From assembly GCA_052103955.1 (NCBI GenBank), contig JBQELO010000003.1, positions 236,286 to 300,285 on the forward strand: DNA of 64,000 nt, written 5' to 3'. Under the pieces are notes generated by a model that made no database searches, had not been told where the DNA came from, and saw only the letters and a program-made list of their open reading frames with translations. Position 1 is the stretch's first letter, and each line of letters opens with the position of its first letter. The stretch is from Paenalcaligenes sp052103955. Lineage in GTDB: Bacteria; Pseudomonadota; Gammaproteobacteria; Burkholderiales; Burkholderiaceae_B. A program made the position numbers and the translations under genes. Shown one piece after another: positions 8,237 through 16,828 of this stretch.

Positions 8237-8267
8237 GTATTAAGCCTTTGAATCAGTACCCTGTCAA
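8237..8267 (-). promoter_or_regulatory. Candidate promoter for hupB
   Basis: Minus strand: consensus TTGACA, 19-bp spacer, TAATAC, about 150 bp before hupB. The long spacer makes it tentative. The rest of the 8084-8380 gap shows nothing further. Confidence 0.4.
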
Positions 8268-8380
8268 GCAATTAATGCTCTGTAACCCGCATATTTACTG
8301 ATGTTTTCATATTTCTCATATTCATGGAACGATTTTTAAGCTCAACCCTTAACTCTGGTCCAAAAATATGCTAAAAGCCC

Positions 8381-9616
8381 TTAGCGCTGCTCTAGAGCCT
8401 GCGAAAAATCACCTTCTAAGTCAGCGTAATCTTCAATACCAACAGAAATTCGCAGCAAATTATCGGCGATCCCCATCAAAGCGCGCTGTTCTGCTCCCAT
8501 CTCGTAGTAAATAGTATGGGCCACAGGAAGAGTCAAACTACGGGTATCACCTAAGTGCGTAGCCAATGCCAACACACGCAAGCGGTTCAAGAAATCAAAG
8601 ACATCAATATCAGCAGCTAACTCCACCGCTAGCAATGCCCCAAATTGCCCACCAAACAGCTGCTGAGCACGCGCATGCTGTGGATGCGAGCTAAGGCCTG
8701 GGTATTTCACCGCCGTCACGCGTGGGTGCTGCGAAAGGAAGTGTGCCAGTCTGTTCGCATTGTCACAGGCTTTGTGCATACGCAGTGGTAGCGTCTCCGC
8801 CCCCACCGAAATACGATGCGCCGCATCAGAGGACAAGGTTGCACCCATGTCGCGCAGGCCTTTTTTCTTAATCTGCGTTAAGCCCCACGACTGCGGATTG
8901 CCTTGCCTATAGACTGAGGCGATATTGGGGTAGTCGGTCCAGTCAAACAACCCTGTGTCCGTTACCATGCCGCCCAACGCCTGCCCATGGCCTGCTATGT
9001 ATTTGGACAGCGAGTTCATCACTAAACCGGCACCTACACTGCGCCCGGTTAACAAGCACGGCGTAGACAGCGTGTTATCCAACACATACAGCAACCCCTC
9101 TTGCGCACACCACTGCCCTATGCCCTGTAAATCAGCAATTTGAGTACCTGGGTTCGCTATGGTTTCAGTAAACACCATGCGAGTATTTGCTTTGCGTGCA
9201 GCCTTTACTTGCTCTAAATCGGTTGCATCAACCAAGGTCACTTCCACACCAAAGCCTTGCAATGTCAAAAACAAGCTATTGGTGTTGCCAAAAATATATT
9301 TGCTGGAAATCAGGTGATCGCCCGCCTTAAGCAGGGTCAAGAAAATAGCACTCAACGCAGCCATGCCTGAAGCAAAACTGACACTTGCCGTGCCTTTTTC
9401 CATTTTGGTGACTTGTTTTTCTAGCGCCGCTGTAGTGGGCGTGCCTTGGCGAGCATAACTAAACCCCGCCTTCCCTTGAAACACCGCCGCCAGTTCTCGC
9501 GCATCAGAAAAAGCATATTCGGTAGAGGGGTGCAGCGGTTGGTGTACTGCACCGCACTCACTACCTTGGCGGCGATCGGAATGAATTACTTCTGTGGTAA
9601 ACCCATTTGCAGACAT
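8381..9616 (-). CDS. PLP-dependent Cys/Met metabolism enzyme (homoserine sulfhydrylase or cystathionine gamma-synthase family)
   Basis: Fold-type I PLP enzyme of 411 residues. The PLP-binding lysine lies in MNSLSKYIAGHGQALGG (about residue 205); upstream are YARQGTPTTAALEKQ, SFASGMAALSAIF and VLDNTLSTPCLL, and the C-terminal R-I-S-V-G-I-E-D motif is typical. The family includes O-succinyl- or O-acetylhomoserine sulfhydrylase, cystathionine gamma-synthase and methionine gamma-lyase; motifs alone do not separate them. The gene stands alone with an unusual palindrome just before its start. The neighbour on the same strand is rlmB. Confidence 0.85.
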   Translation of the reverse strand: MSANGFTTEVIHSDRRQGSECGAVHQPLHPSTEYAFSDARELAAVFQGKAGFSYARQGTPTTAALEKQVTKMEKGTASVSFASGMAALSAIFLTLLKAGDHLISSKYIFGNTNSLFLTLQGFGVEVTLVDATDLEQVKAARKANTRMVFTETIANPGTQIADLQGIGQWCAQEGLLYVLDNTLSTPCLLTGRSVGAGLVMNSLSKYIAGHGQALGGMVTDTGLFDWTDYPNIASVYRQGNPQSWGLTQIKKKGLRDMGATLSSDAAHRISVGAETLPLRMHKACDNANRLAHFLSQHPRVTAVKYPGLSSHPQHARAQQLFGGQFGALLAVELAADIDVFDFLNRLRVLALATHLGDTRSLTLPVAHTIYYEMGAEQRALMGIADNLLRISVGIEDYADLEGDFSQALEQR

Positions 9617-9633
9617 ATATGTACTCAGCCAAT

Positions 9634-9662
9634 ATATGTAGGCATACCCTATGCCTACATAT
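9634..9662. promoter_or_regulatory. 13-bp perfect palindrome before the sulfhydrylase gene
   Basis: ATATGTAGGCATA, CCC, then its exact complement, 18 bp before the gene start. It could be an operator or a leader hairpin; there is no T run, so it is not a typical terminator. Confidence 0.5.
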
Positions 9663-9729
9663 GAACGTCATCAAACTATTTATTATGACGGCTTATCTGC
9701 ATAGGGGAAGTTAGTTACTTATACATTAT

Positions 9730-9749
9730 GGCTATATATGTATATAGCC
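9730..9749. repeat. Inverted repeat after rlmB
   Basis: GGCTATATA-TG-TATATAGCC, a perfect 9-bp inverted repeat 2 bp past the rlmB stop. AT-rich and without a T run; weak 3' hairpin or protein site. Confidence 0.4.
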
Positions 9750-9751
9750 GG

Positions 9752-10501
9752 TTACACACTCACCTGACGCTGACGCACCGTTTCGTACAAGCATACCGCA
9801 CTGGCAACACTCACGTTTAAGCTCTCTACAGAACCTAACATAGGGATAGAAACCAGCTCATCGCAGGTTTCACGCACCAGACGGCGCATACCCTCGCCTT
9901 CCGCACCCATCACCCACGCCATCGCTGCACGCGCATCTACGGCATGCAAGCTATGCGTAGCCTCGTCATCGGTACCTACCAGCCAGATATCACGGTCTTT
10001 TAGCTCGCGCATCGTGCGGGCCAAGTTCGTCACAGTCAGATACGGCACCGTTTCTGCCGCCCCACACGCCACACGGCGCACAGTTGCGTTCAATCCTACC
10101 GCACGATCACGCGGAGCAATCACAGCATGACAACCTGCCGCATCAGCCGTACGCAAACATGCCCCCAGGTTATGAGGATCGGTTACACCATCCAACAGCA
10201 ACAAGAATGGCTTTTCTTTACGATCCTCTACCTGATCCAGCAACTCGTCTAAGTCCAAAGCGAGCGCCACTTCTTTAGCCAACGCCACCACACCCTGATG
10301 ACGTACACCTTGGCTAATACCATCCAGGCGTTTTTTGTCCACGAACATCACGCGCAGCCCACGTGCTTGAGCTTGGTCTACAAAAGCTTGCATGCGCTTA
10401 TCGCGTCTGCCCTCTTCTACGTAGAGTTCTTGAATAGACTCAAGCGCATGACGCATGCGCGATTGTATGGCATGAAAACCCGCCAATACCTGCAATGACA
10501 T
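9752..10501 (-). CDS. rlmB: 23S rRNA (guanosine-2'-O-)-methyltransferase RlmB
   Basis: SpoU/TrmH-family SPOUT methyltransferase of 249 residues that 2'-O-methylates a guanosine in the 23S rRNA peptidyl-transferase region. The N-terminal substrate-binding domain is about 1-85. The SAM-knot domain carries the three SpoU motifs: LDGVTDPHNLGACLRTADA, WVMGAEGEGMRRL and SIPMLGSVESLNVSVASAV. It lies 14 bp after rnr with a clear AAGGA ribosome site, so rnr-rlmB form an operon, the usual bacterial arrangement. Confidence 0.95.
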   Translation of the reverse strand: MSLQVLAGFHAIQSRMRHALESIQELYVEEGRRDKRMQAFVDQAQARGLRVMFVDKKRLDGISQGVRHQGVVALAKEVALALDLDELLDQVEDRKEKPFLLLLDGVTDPHNLGACLRTADAAGCHAVIAPRDRAVGLNATVRRVACGAAETVPYLTVTNLARTMRELKDRDIWLVGTDDEATHSLHAVDARAAMAWVMGAEGEGMRRLVRETCDELVSIPMLGSVESLNVSVASAVCLYETVRQRQVSV

Positions 10502-10515
10502 ACTGTTCCTTCTTA

Positions 10516-12987
10516 CTAGCGTTTAACCCGCTTTTTTGCTGCGCGGGCTTTAATGTTTTTATCGCGTGTGGCCGCTTTAGCTGCTTTACGCGCTGTAGCA
10601 CGCCGCTCACTGGATGTACCTTTTAAAGCTTTAGGTTTGGCTGGTGCTGCTTTTTTCTGAGGCTTGCCACGTGCATTTTCGTTAGAAGGTGACATTAAGG
10701 CTTCATAGCCAGTACCTTTAACCAAACGAAAATCAATGCGTCGTGCCTCTAGGTCCACCCTAGCCACTTGCACCTGCACCGCATCGGTAAGCTTGTAGCG
10801 TATGCCAGTACGTTCGCCACGTAAGTCATGGCTGGCCTCGTTAAAGACAAAATAATCTGCCCCCAACTCGGAAATATGCACCAAGCCTTCAACGTACAAA
10901 GAGTCCAGCGTAATAAACAAACCGAAGTTTGCCACACCAGTGATTTTCCCGCTGAACTCTTCGCCTATGTGCTCTTTAACAAAGTAGCACTTCAGCCATG
11001 CCTGCACATCGTACGACGCCTCATCAGCACGTCGCTCGCGCGCCGACAACATCACACCTAAGCGTTCCCACTTCGCCTGCTGGCGCTTGCTGGGGCTAAG
11101 CGATGCATCACCCGCCTCATCAGGCAAATCGGGCTCGTAGGGCTTGCCTTGTAAAATGCTTTTGATGACACGGTGTGTCAACAAATCGGGGTAGCGTCGA
11201 ATGGGCGATGTGAAATGCGTGTACGATTTATATGCCAACCCGAAGTGCCCCAATCGCTCAGGGCTATATACGGCTTGCTGCATAGAACGCAGACACATGG
11301 TCTGAATAATTTCAAAGTCGCTACGGCCGCGCACACTCTGTATTAGCTTGGCATAATCTTCTGTACCCGGCTCATCACCACCCTCCAAGTACAAACCTAG
11401 CGTACGCAAGAAATCACGTAGTTTCTGCAGCTTCTCGGGCGTAGGACCTTCGTGTATACGGTACAGACCCAGCCTACGGCTACGGCTCATGAAGTCAGCA
11501 GCACATGTATTGGCTGCCAACATAAACTCTTCAATCAGCTTATGCGCATCATTACGCACCATAGGCTCAATGCGCTCAATACGGCCCAATGGATTGCAGA
11601 CAATTTTGGTTTCTACCGTATCAAACTCTATAGCACCACGCACCCTGCGTTGCTCTGCCAGTTTTCTATACAGCTCGTACGCTGTATGCAACTGAGGCAC
11701 AATGGCCGCCATATCTTGTGCTGCTGGGCCATCTGGCTGCTGCAATGCACTCCACACGCCGGTGTACGTAGTACGTGCATGCGAGTGAATAACCGCTTCA
11801 TAAAACTGGTACGCCGTAACCGTGCCAGCGGTAGCACCGTCAGCCGGAATAATCATGTCGCACACCAGCACTAAGCGGTCTACGCCAGGGTTCAACGAAC
11901 AAATACCGTTGGATAGTGACTCGGGCAGCATAGGAATAACGCGGCGCGGGAAGTACACACTGGTACCACGCTCTAGCGCATCGCCATCCAAGCCATCACC
12001 AGGACGCACATAGTGGCTCACATCCGCAATAGCGACCAACAAGCGCCAACCCGCACGGGGGCGCTTACCTTGACCTATATCGATGGACTCACAGTACACC
12101 GCATCATCAAAGTCGCGAGCATCTTCACCATCAATAGTAATAAATGGCAGATCGCGTAGATCTACTCTGTCTTTAAGGTCATTAGGACGCACCTCGTCTG
12201 GCAAGCGCTCTGCTTGGCGACGAGCGGCATCACTAAACTCAAAAGGCACATTGAATTTGCGTACAGCAATTTCAATTTCCATACCCGGATCATCCACCTC
12301 GCCCAACACCTCTACCACTTTAGCCATAGGCTGAGTGTGACGCGCAGGTTGACGGGTGATCTCGACCACGACCACTTGCCCCGGTTTGGCATTGGCCAAA
12401 TCAACAGGTGCTACGAAAATATCGTGTTTAATGCGCTGATCTTCTGGTACCACGGTGTAATTACCGTGTTCCATGACCAAGCGACCTACTAGTCTATTAG
12501 TATGGCGCTCTAGCACCTCGACAATAACAGCCTCGGGTTTGCCTCGGTACTCACCATCAGCACGCACCAGCACGCGGTCGCCATGCAACACACGCAGCAT
12601 TTCACGTTGCGACAAGTAAAGATCCGGGCCGCCGTCGTCTCGAATAAGGAAACCAAAACCATCTCGGTGTCCCTGTACTACGCCCTCTATAAACTGTGAG
12701 CGCGTATTCAGAGAAATATGACCTGAATCATCAACCATAATCTGCTCATCACGTTGCATAGCAGCCAAACGACGCTCTGCACCTACAGGTAAAGGAAAAC
12801 TCATGCCCAGTTTTTTTGCCAACGCCGTGACAGAAATACCTTTGGGACATGTTCGCAAGAACTGCAAGAAATCTTCCCGACTGGGAATATGAGGATCGAA
12901 ATCAGGAGGTGGCGCGTAGGCACCCTGCTCTGACACAGACTCAGGGGCTTTGCCCCGGTGAGGAGTTTTTTGATTTTTTTTCAGCAA
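10516..12987 (-). CDS. rnr: Ribonuclease R
   Basis: Processive 3'-5' exoribonuclease of 823 residues that degrades structured RNA and takes part in rRNA quality control and tmRNA-linked decay. In order: N-terminal winged-helix region (about 30-90), cold-shock domains, RNB catalytic domain with the metal-binding acidic cluster ITIDGEDARDFDDAVY, then an S1 domain (about 660-740: GKITGVANFGLFITLDSLYV), and a Lys/Arg-rich tail typical of RNase R rather than RNase II. It precedes rlmB. The tmRNA gene lies at the other end of the window. Confidence 0.95.
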   Translation of the reverse strand: MLKKNQKTPHRGKAPESVSEQGAYAPPPDFDPHIPSREDFLQFLRTCPKGISVTALAKKLGMSFPLPVGAERRLAAMQRDEQIMVDDSGHISLNTRSQFIEGVVQGHRDGFGFLIRDDGGPDLYLSQREMLRVLHGDRVLVRADGEYRGKPEAVIVEVLERHTNRLVGRLVMEHGNYTVVPEDQRIKHDIFVAPVDLANAKPGQVVVVEITRQPARHTQPMAKVVEVLGEVDDPGMEIEIAVRKFNVPFEFSDAARRQAERLPDEVRPNDLKDRVDLRDLPFITIDGEDARDFDDAVYCESIDIGQGKRPRAGWRLLVAIADVSHYVRPGDGLDGDALERGTSVYFPRRVIPMLPESLSNGICSLNPGVDRLVLVCDMIIPADGATAGTVTAYQFYEAVIHSHARTTYTGVWSALQQPDGPAAQDMAAIVPQLHTAYELYRKLAEQRRVRGAIEFDTVETKIVCNPLGRIERIEPMVRNDAHKLIEEFMLAANTCAADFMSRSRRLGLYRIHEGPTPEKLQKLRDFLRTLGLYLEGGDEPGTEDYAKLIQSVRGRSDFEIIQTMCLRSMQQAVYSPERLGHFGLAYKSYTHFTSPIRRYPDLLTHRVIKSILQGKPYEPDLPDEAGDASLSPSKRQQAKWERLGVMLSARERRADEASYDVQAWLKCYFVKEHIGEEFSGKITGVANFGLFITLDSLYVEGLVHISELGADYFVFNEASHDLRGERTGIRYKLTDAVQVQVARVDLEARRIDFRLVKGTGYEALMSPSNENARGKPQKKAAPAKPKALKGTSSERRATARKAAKAATRDKNIKARAAKKRVKR

Positions 12988-13151
12988 AAGGCTTCCCGTT
13001 CAAATTAAGCACTGGAAGGCGGATGCAGCGTATGACTCACCCAGCTTCCTCGCGATGAAGTCGCTCATCAAAGTGATAGCATACAATGGTTATCCAGCCC
13101 AGTCGGTGAAATTTGCATGGCAATCACACCTACTCACGGGAAGTTCAATGC

Positions 13152-13189
13152 AAAAAAGCCGACTGTTATTTAAACAATCGGCTTTTTTT
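13152..13189 (-). terminator. Terminator after the tRNA-Leu pair
   Basis: AAAAAAGCCGACTGTT / AACAATCGGCTTTTTT stem with T run on the minus strand, directly downstream of the tRNA-Leu genes and before rnr. Confidence 0.88.
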
Positions 13190-13195
13190 GGAATT

Positions 13196-13280
13196 TGGTG
13201 CCCAGAAGAGGACTCGAACCTCCACACCTTGCGGCACATGGACCTGAACCATGCGCGTCTACCAATTCCGCCACCTGGGC
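13196..13280 (-). tRNA. tRNA-Leu (anticodon CAG), copy 1
   Basis: 85-nt class II tRNA with long variable arm and encoded CCA. Acceptor GCCCAGG, anticodon loop TTCAGGT reading CUG. Nearly identical to the copy at 13358-13442; one base in the variable arm differs. Confidence 0.96.
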
Positions 13281-13357
13281 ATTTTTACTACACTACCTCT
13301 TTGAAATAAAGCAAATAGCATAACTGTGTTATGCGGCTAAAAGATTACTCTTTTTAT

Positions 13358-13442
13358 TGGTGCCCAGAAGAGGACTCGAACCTCCACACCTCGCGGCACA
13401 TGGACCTGAACCATGCGCGTCTACCAATTCCGCCACCTGGGC
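13358..13442 (-). tRNA. tRNA-Leu (anticodon CAG), copy 2
   Basis: 85-nt tRNA, first of the tandem pair in transcription order, with the same anticodon loop TTCAGGT and encoded CCA. The 77-bp spacer to the other copy has no terminator, so both are probably one transcript. Confidence 0.96.
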
Positions 13443-13470
13443 AAATCTTTGCTTTACCAAAGAAGAAAAG

Positions 13471-13499
13471 ATTATAGCGATACTCGTTACGCAAAGCAA
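13471..13499 (-). promoter_or_regulatory. Strong sigma-70 promoter for the tRNA-Leu pair
   Basis: Minus strand TTGCTT, 17-bp spacer, perfect TATAAT, about 29 bp before the tRNA 5' end. Confidence 0.8.
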
Positions 13500-13551
13500 G
13501 AACTATCCCTCTATGCATTCACAAATTTGTCATACGAATTAAAATGAACAA

Positions 13552-14349
13552 ATGCTTACAGAAAACCATCCACTTACTAAAGCGCTAATCGCCCAAATTG
13601 CACCCTTACAGCAACAAAATCCCATTCGGCCTCAGTTGCTGCATTATGAGGGGGTTGATTACGTCGTCAAGTTTGCTCGCAAAGAAGCTGGACGTAGGTG
13701 GCGAGAAATTAGCAGTGCCCTTTTTGGTTCGCTGCTATTTAACGTGTGGATTAACCCCAAGCAGCTACGTTTGGGTGGTATCTCGTATGAAGCCAAACGC
13801 CTTATCGAGCTTAAGCAGCACCACATCGCTGTACCAGAGGTACTACTGCTAACACCAGACTATCTAGTTATGACCCACACAGGCCTGTCGGTACAAAGCC
13901 GTCTAAACCAAGAACCCAAAAACCCTATACTGCTACACAGTATTGTTGAATCACTCGTAGAGCTGCATACCTGTGGTCAATGGCACGGTGGCGCTCAGGT
14001 ACGTAACCTGACCGTACGCGAACAACAAATCTACCGCATTGATTTCGAGGAAAACACCGGCAATGCCATGCCTTTACACTTGGCCCAAGCCTATGATGTG
14101 CTGCTTTGCTTTAACTCGCTATTGCACTACTTACACGACGACCTAAAGATGGGCAGCAGCCTACTCACACAGTACCTACTCGCCGCCCCTAACCCTTTGG
14201 TCATTCAAGCACTACAACAGGTCAATCGCCACCTACAACGGCTGCAACGCCTACTGCTACCACTGATGCCGCGCAAAATGCGCAACGGCAAAGACGTGCG
14301 TCGTACTGTGTTTTTCGCACAAATACTGCAACAAGCTCTATCTAACTAG
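13552..14349 (+). CDS. Kinase-fold protein (BUD32/RIO/LPS-kinase-like)
   Basis: 265-residue protein with an atypical protein-kinase fold. The catalytic region reads WHGGAQVRNL (H145 to N152) followed by YRIDFEEN (D164, E166), the HxD-equivalent and DFE metal site of BUD32, RIO and WaaP-type kinases; K40 in VDYVVKFARK is a candidate ATP lysine. There is no signal peptide or membrane segment. Substrate unknown: lipopolysaccharide sugars or protein are both possible. The following membrane protein gene starts 53 bp downstream on the same strand. Related Burkholderiales genes are often annotated loosely as Ser/Thr proteins. Confidence 0.65.
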   Translation: MLTENHPLTKALIAQIAPLQQQNPIRPQLLHYEGVDYVVKFARKEAGRRWREISSALFGSLLFNVWINPKQLRLGGISYEAKRLIELKQHHIAVPEVLLLTPDYLVMTHTGLSVQSRLNQEPKNPILLHSIVESLVELHTCGQWHGGAQVRNLTVREQQIYRIDFEENTGNAMPLHLAQAYDVLLCFNSLLHYLHDDLKMGSSLLTQYLLAAPNPLVIQALQQVNRHLQRLQRLLLPLMPRKMRNGKDVRRTVFFAQILQQALSN

Positions 14350-14402
14350 GCCCTCCTTCCTATACACTTAGCAGATCTTATTTATACTCAAAGTGAGTTT
14401 AT

Positions 14403-15425
14403 ATGTCTGTAGCGGCTTTTCTACGTTCACGGAACATTGAGTTTTCCCTGCAACGATACGGTATCCAAACCCTCAATTACATGACACTGGGGCTGTTTAG
14501 CTCACTGGTCATTGGGTTGATTTTAAAAACCGTGGGCAACTGGATGGATTTGCCATGGCTGATAGAAGTGGGCGCCATGGCCCAATCCGGTATGGGGGCC
14601 GCTATTGGTGTAGGGATTGCCTATGGCTTACAAGCACCACCTATGGTGCTATTTGCTAGTGCCATCGTGGGTACGTTAGCCGTCAAAGTGGGTGGTGGCC
14701 CTGTAGGCTGCTTTGTCGCGGTTGCGATTAGTACCGAGCTCAGCAAACTGGTACACAAAAGCACCCCCATCGATATTATTGCCACCCCTGCCAGCGCACT
14801 CATTAGCGGTGCATTAATTGCATCCTGGGTAGCACCATGGTTGGGCGACATGATGCGCACCACGGGTGAAACCATAGAATGGGCCATTACCCTACAACCC
14901 TTCTTCATGAGCATCATTATTGCTGTAGTCATGGGCATTATTCTGACCAGCCCCATGTCTAGCGCTGCACTCGCCATTTCATTACAGTTAGGGGGACTTG
15001 CCGGCGGGGCAGCTACCATTGGCTGCTGCGCTCAAATGGTAGGTTTTGCCGCCATGAGCTACAAAGAAAACGGCACGTCTGGGCTATTAGGCATAGGCTT
15101 AGGCACCAGTATGCTGCAACTGCCTAATATAGTACGCAACCCCTTTATTCTGATTCCACCCGTGTTGGCCTCTGCGATTTTGGCCCCCATTGGGGCTTTA
15201 GTCTTTGACATGCGTAACATCCCCACCGGATCCGGCATGGGTACCAGCGGTTTAGTGGGTCAAGTGGGGACATTAGAAGCTATGGGTTACAGCAGTTCGG
15301 TATGGCTTTCTATTGCCCTGCTGCACTTCATTTTGCCAGCAACGTTGTGCTTGCTGTTTGCCTGGTTTGGCAGACGCCTAGGGTGGATTAAGGCGGGTGA
15401 CCTGACTTTACATACTGACAAGTAA
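14403..15425 (+). CDS. PTS IIC-like multi-span membrane protein
   Basis: 340-residue integral membrane protein with about 8-10 hydrophobic segments and Gly/Ala-rich helices (GMGAAIGVGIAYGLQAPP, GGGPVGCFVAVAISTELSKL, PTGSGMGTSGLVGQVGTLEA). This matches the PTS_EIIC type 2 family of putative sugar or small-molecule permeases. No IIA, IIB, HPr or enzyme I gene is nearby, so phosphotransfer-coupled transport is not supported by context; it may be a stand-alone transporter. Start ATG at 14403 follows an AGTGAG-like ribosome site. It is followed by a run of nine C residues and a hairpin shared with the convergent gene's end. Confidence 0.65.
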   Translation: MSVAAFLRSRNIEFSLQRYGIQTLNYMTLGLFSSLVIGLILKTVGNWMDLPWLIEVGAMAQSGMGAAIGVGIAYGLQAPPMVLFASAIVGTLAVKVGGGPVGCFVAVAISTELSKLVHKSTPIDIIATPASALISGALIASWVAPWLGDMMRTTGETIEWAITLQPFFMSIIIAVVMGIILTSPMSSAALAISLQLGGLAGGAATIGCCAQMVGFAAMSYKENGTSGLLGIGLGTSMLQLPNIVRNPFILIPPVLASAILAPIGALVFDMRNIPTGSGMGTSGLVGQVGTLEAMGYSSSVWLSIALLHFILPATLCLLFAWFGRRLGWIKAGDLTLHTDK

Positions 15426-15426
15426 G

Positions 15427-15470
15427 CCCCCCCCCTGCGCTGGCGTCGGTATTAGTCTTCGCGACGCCAG
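15427..15470. repeat. C9 tract and inverted repeat between convergent genes
   Basis: A nine-base C run (15427-15435) is followed by CTGGCGTC (15440-15447) and its exact complement at 15463-15470. The hairpin spans the stop codon of the siderophore-interacting protein gene. It may limit read-through from either side; there is no T run. Confidence 0.45.
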
Positions 15471-16267
15471 TAGCTAGATACTTTCACTCTAGCGTTATCC
15501 AGCGAAAAGCGCTGCATGAGTAATTCACGCACAGGCGTTACTTGCGCATACTCTACAGCGCCCCACGCAAAACCCTCGCCTTGCGCAGGTACAGTTAACG
15601 TTTGCAGGGTTTGCAGCATTTTTTCTCTCGCTGCTTCGGCATCAGCCTCTACCACCCAGCGCACCTCTACAGCCGCGTCACTCACAAGCGGCAATGCGGC
15701 ATCCGCATGGTTAAGTTGCACCACTACGGTGACCTGCGTACCAGCCTTGAGTTCGCGCAATCGCCGACTGATCGCTGGCAACGCTGTTTCGTCGCCCACC
15801 AGAATCTGCCAATCAAACACCGTAGGGATCAACATAGAACCGCGAGGGCCTGCCATGACGAGGCGATCACCCACCTTAGCGTGCTCGGCCCATGTAGAGG
15901 CCACCCCGGTGCCATGCAATACAAAATCAATCACCATTTCACGGCTTTGGTTGTCATAAGACAAAGGCGTGTAATCGCGCATAACCGGTTTGGCTTGCCC
16001 TTCTTCAAACACCAGCCCACGTTCCCCCACTTGTGGCACCGCAAACTCGTGGCCCGCCTGTTCAGAAAACAAGAGTTTGACGTGGTCATCAAAGCCTGGA
16101 GAGTGAAAATCTTGCAGATCATCGCCCTGCAACGTAATACGCGCCATATGCGGCGTAGGCCTAACAATAGCCTTAACCCATGCGCTACGTACTTTAATGG
16201 GATGGATCTGTTTTTCAATGTGATACGATGATTCTTGCACAGTAATCTTCCTTACAAATCGCAGCAT
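15452..16267 (-). CDS. Siderophore-interacting protein (ferric-siderophore reductase, ViuB family)
   Basis: FAD/NAD(P)H-dependent ferric-siderophore reductase that releases iron from imported siderophores in the cytoplasm. N-terminal FAD-binding barrel with the flavin motif RDYTPLSY (about residue 95-102), then a SIP C-terminal domain with ILVGDETALPAI and the Trp/Arg-rich end SYWRRED. I take the ATG at 16267 (271 residues); a GTG at 16285 would add six. A Fur-box match lies about 55 bp upstream, in agreement with iron regulation. It stands alone, apart from any siderophore biosynthesis genes. Confidence 0.88.
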   Translation of the reverse strand: MLRFVRKITVQESSYHIEKQIHPIKVRSAWVKAIVRPTPHMARITLQGDDLQDFHSPGFDDHVKLLFSEQAGHEFAVPQVGERGLVFEEGQAKPVMRDYTPLSYDNQSREMVIDFVLHGTGVASTWAEHAKVGDRLVMAGPRGSMLIPTVFDWQILVGDETALPAISRRLRELKAGTQVTVVVQLNHADAALPLVSDAAVEVRWVVEADAEAAREKMLQTLQTLTVPAQGEGFAWGAVEYAQVTPVRELLMQRFSLDNARVKVSSYWRRED

Positions 16268-16320
16268 GCACAATCTGCTTGCCACTATCTCTTTCTAGTC
16301 TTTGATCGTGACTACAAATA

Positions 16321-16339
16321 GTAAACTATTCTCATTCTC
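16321..16339. promoter_or_regulatory. Probable Fur box for the siderophore-interacting protein
   Basis: Read on the minus strand, GAGAATGAGAATAGTTTAC matches the Fur consensus at 13 of 19 positions by my count. It lies between this gene and the divergent dtd. Confidence 0.6.
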
Positions 16340-16375
16340 GATTCAAACCCATTCCCGTTTTATGGAGCATACGGC

Positions 16376-16816
16376 ATGCTAGCGCTGGTACAACGCGTGA
16401 AATCGGCCAGCGTCACCATCGCTAATACAGAAGTTGCCCGCATTCAAGCGGGCATGATGGTATTAGTGTGTGCCGAGCCTACAGACACCCCCGAAACAGC
16501 CGACCAACTGCTGAACAAACTGCTGAAACTACGCATTTTTGATGACGAAGAAGGCAAGATGAACCTGAGCCTACAACAAACACAAGGCGGTTTGTTATTC
16601 GTCAGTCAGTTCACCTTGGCTGCCGACACCAGCAGAGGCAACAGACCTAGCTTCATGCGTGCCGCCGCACCGGAGCTTGGACGCTTTCTTTTTACCTATT
16701 TAGTAGACAAAGCCAAAACCATGCATCACACCGTTGGCGCTGGTGTATTTGGTGCCGACATGCAAGTGGCCTTAGTCAATAATGGCCCTGTCACCCTTCC
16801 CCTGCATATTCAATAG
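16376..16816 (+). CDS. dtd: D-aminoacyl-tRNA deacylase
   Basis: Hydrolyses D-amino acids, and glycine mischarged on tRNA-Ala, from tRNA. 146 residues, the usual family length. Starts MLALVQRVKSASVTI and has both catalytic motifs: LLFVSQFTLAADT (SQFTL, about residues 78-82) and NNGPVTLP (about 138), which build the active site across the dimer. It is followed 12 bp later by a HIT-family gene, so the two probably form an operon. Confidence 0.95.
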   Translation: MLALVQRVKSASVTIANTEVARIQAGMMVLVCAEPTDTPETADQLLNKLLKLRIFDDEEGKMNLSLQQTQGGLLFVSQFTLAADTSRGNRPSFMRAAAPELGRFLFTYLVDKAKTMHHTVGAGVFGADMQVALVNNGPVTLPLHIQ

Positions 16817-16828
16817 AGCAACTGAATC

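Noticed and set aside
9617..9751. SAM or other riboswitch in the leader of the sulfhydrylase gene
   Set aside because: The 135-bp space shows only simple palindromes, not the conserved core of any riboswitch I know.
13552..15425. Kinase-fold gene and PTS IIC-like gene as one sugar phosphorylation system
   Set aside because: Only adjacency supports it; the kinase motifs are BUD32/RIO-like and no sugar catabolic gene is near.
15427..15435. Run of nine C as a phase-variable tract
   Set aside because: It lies between two convergent stop codons, so slippage would change neither reading frame nor a promoter.
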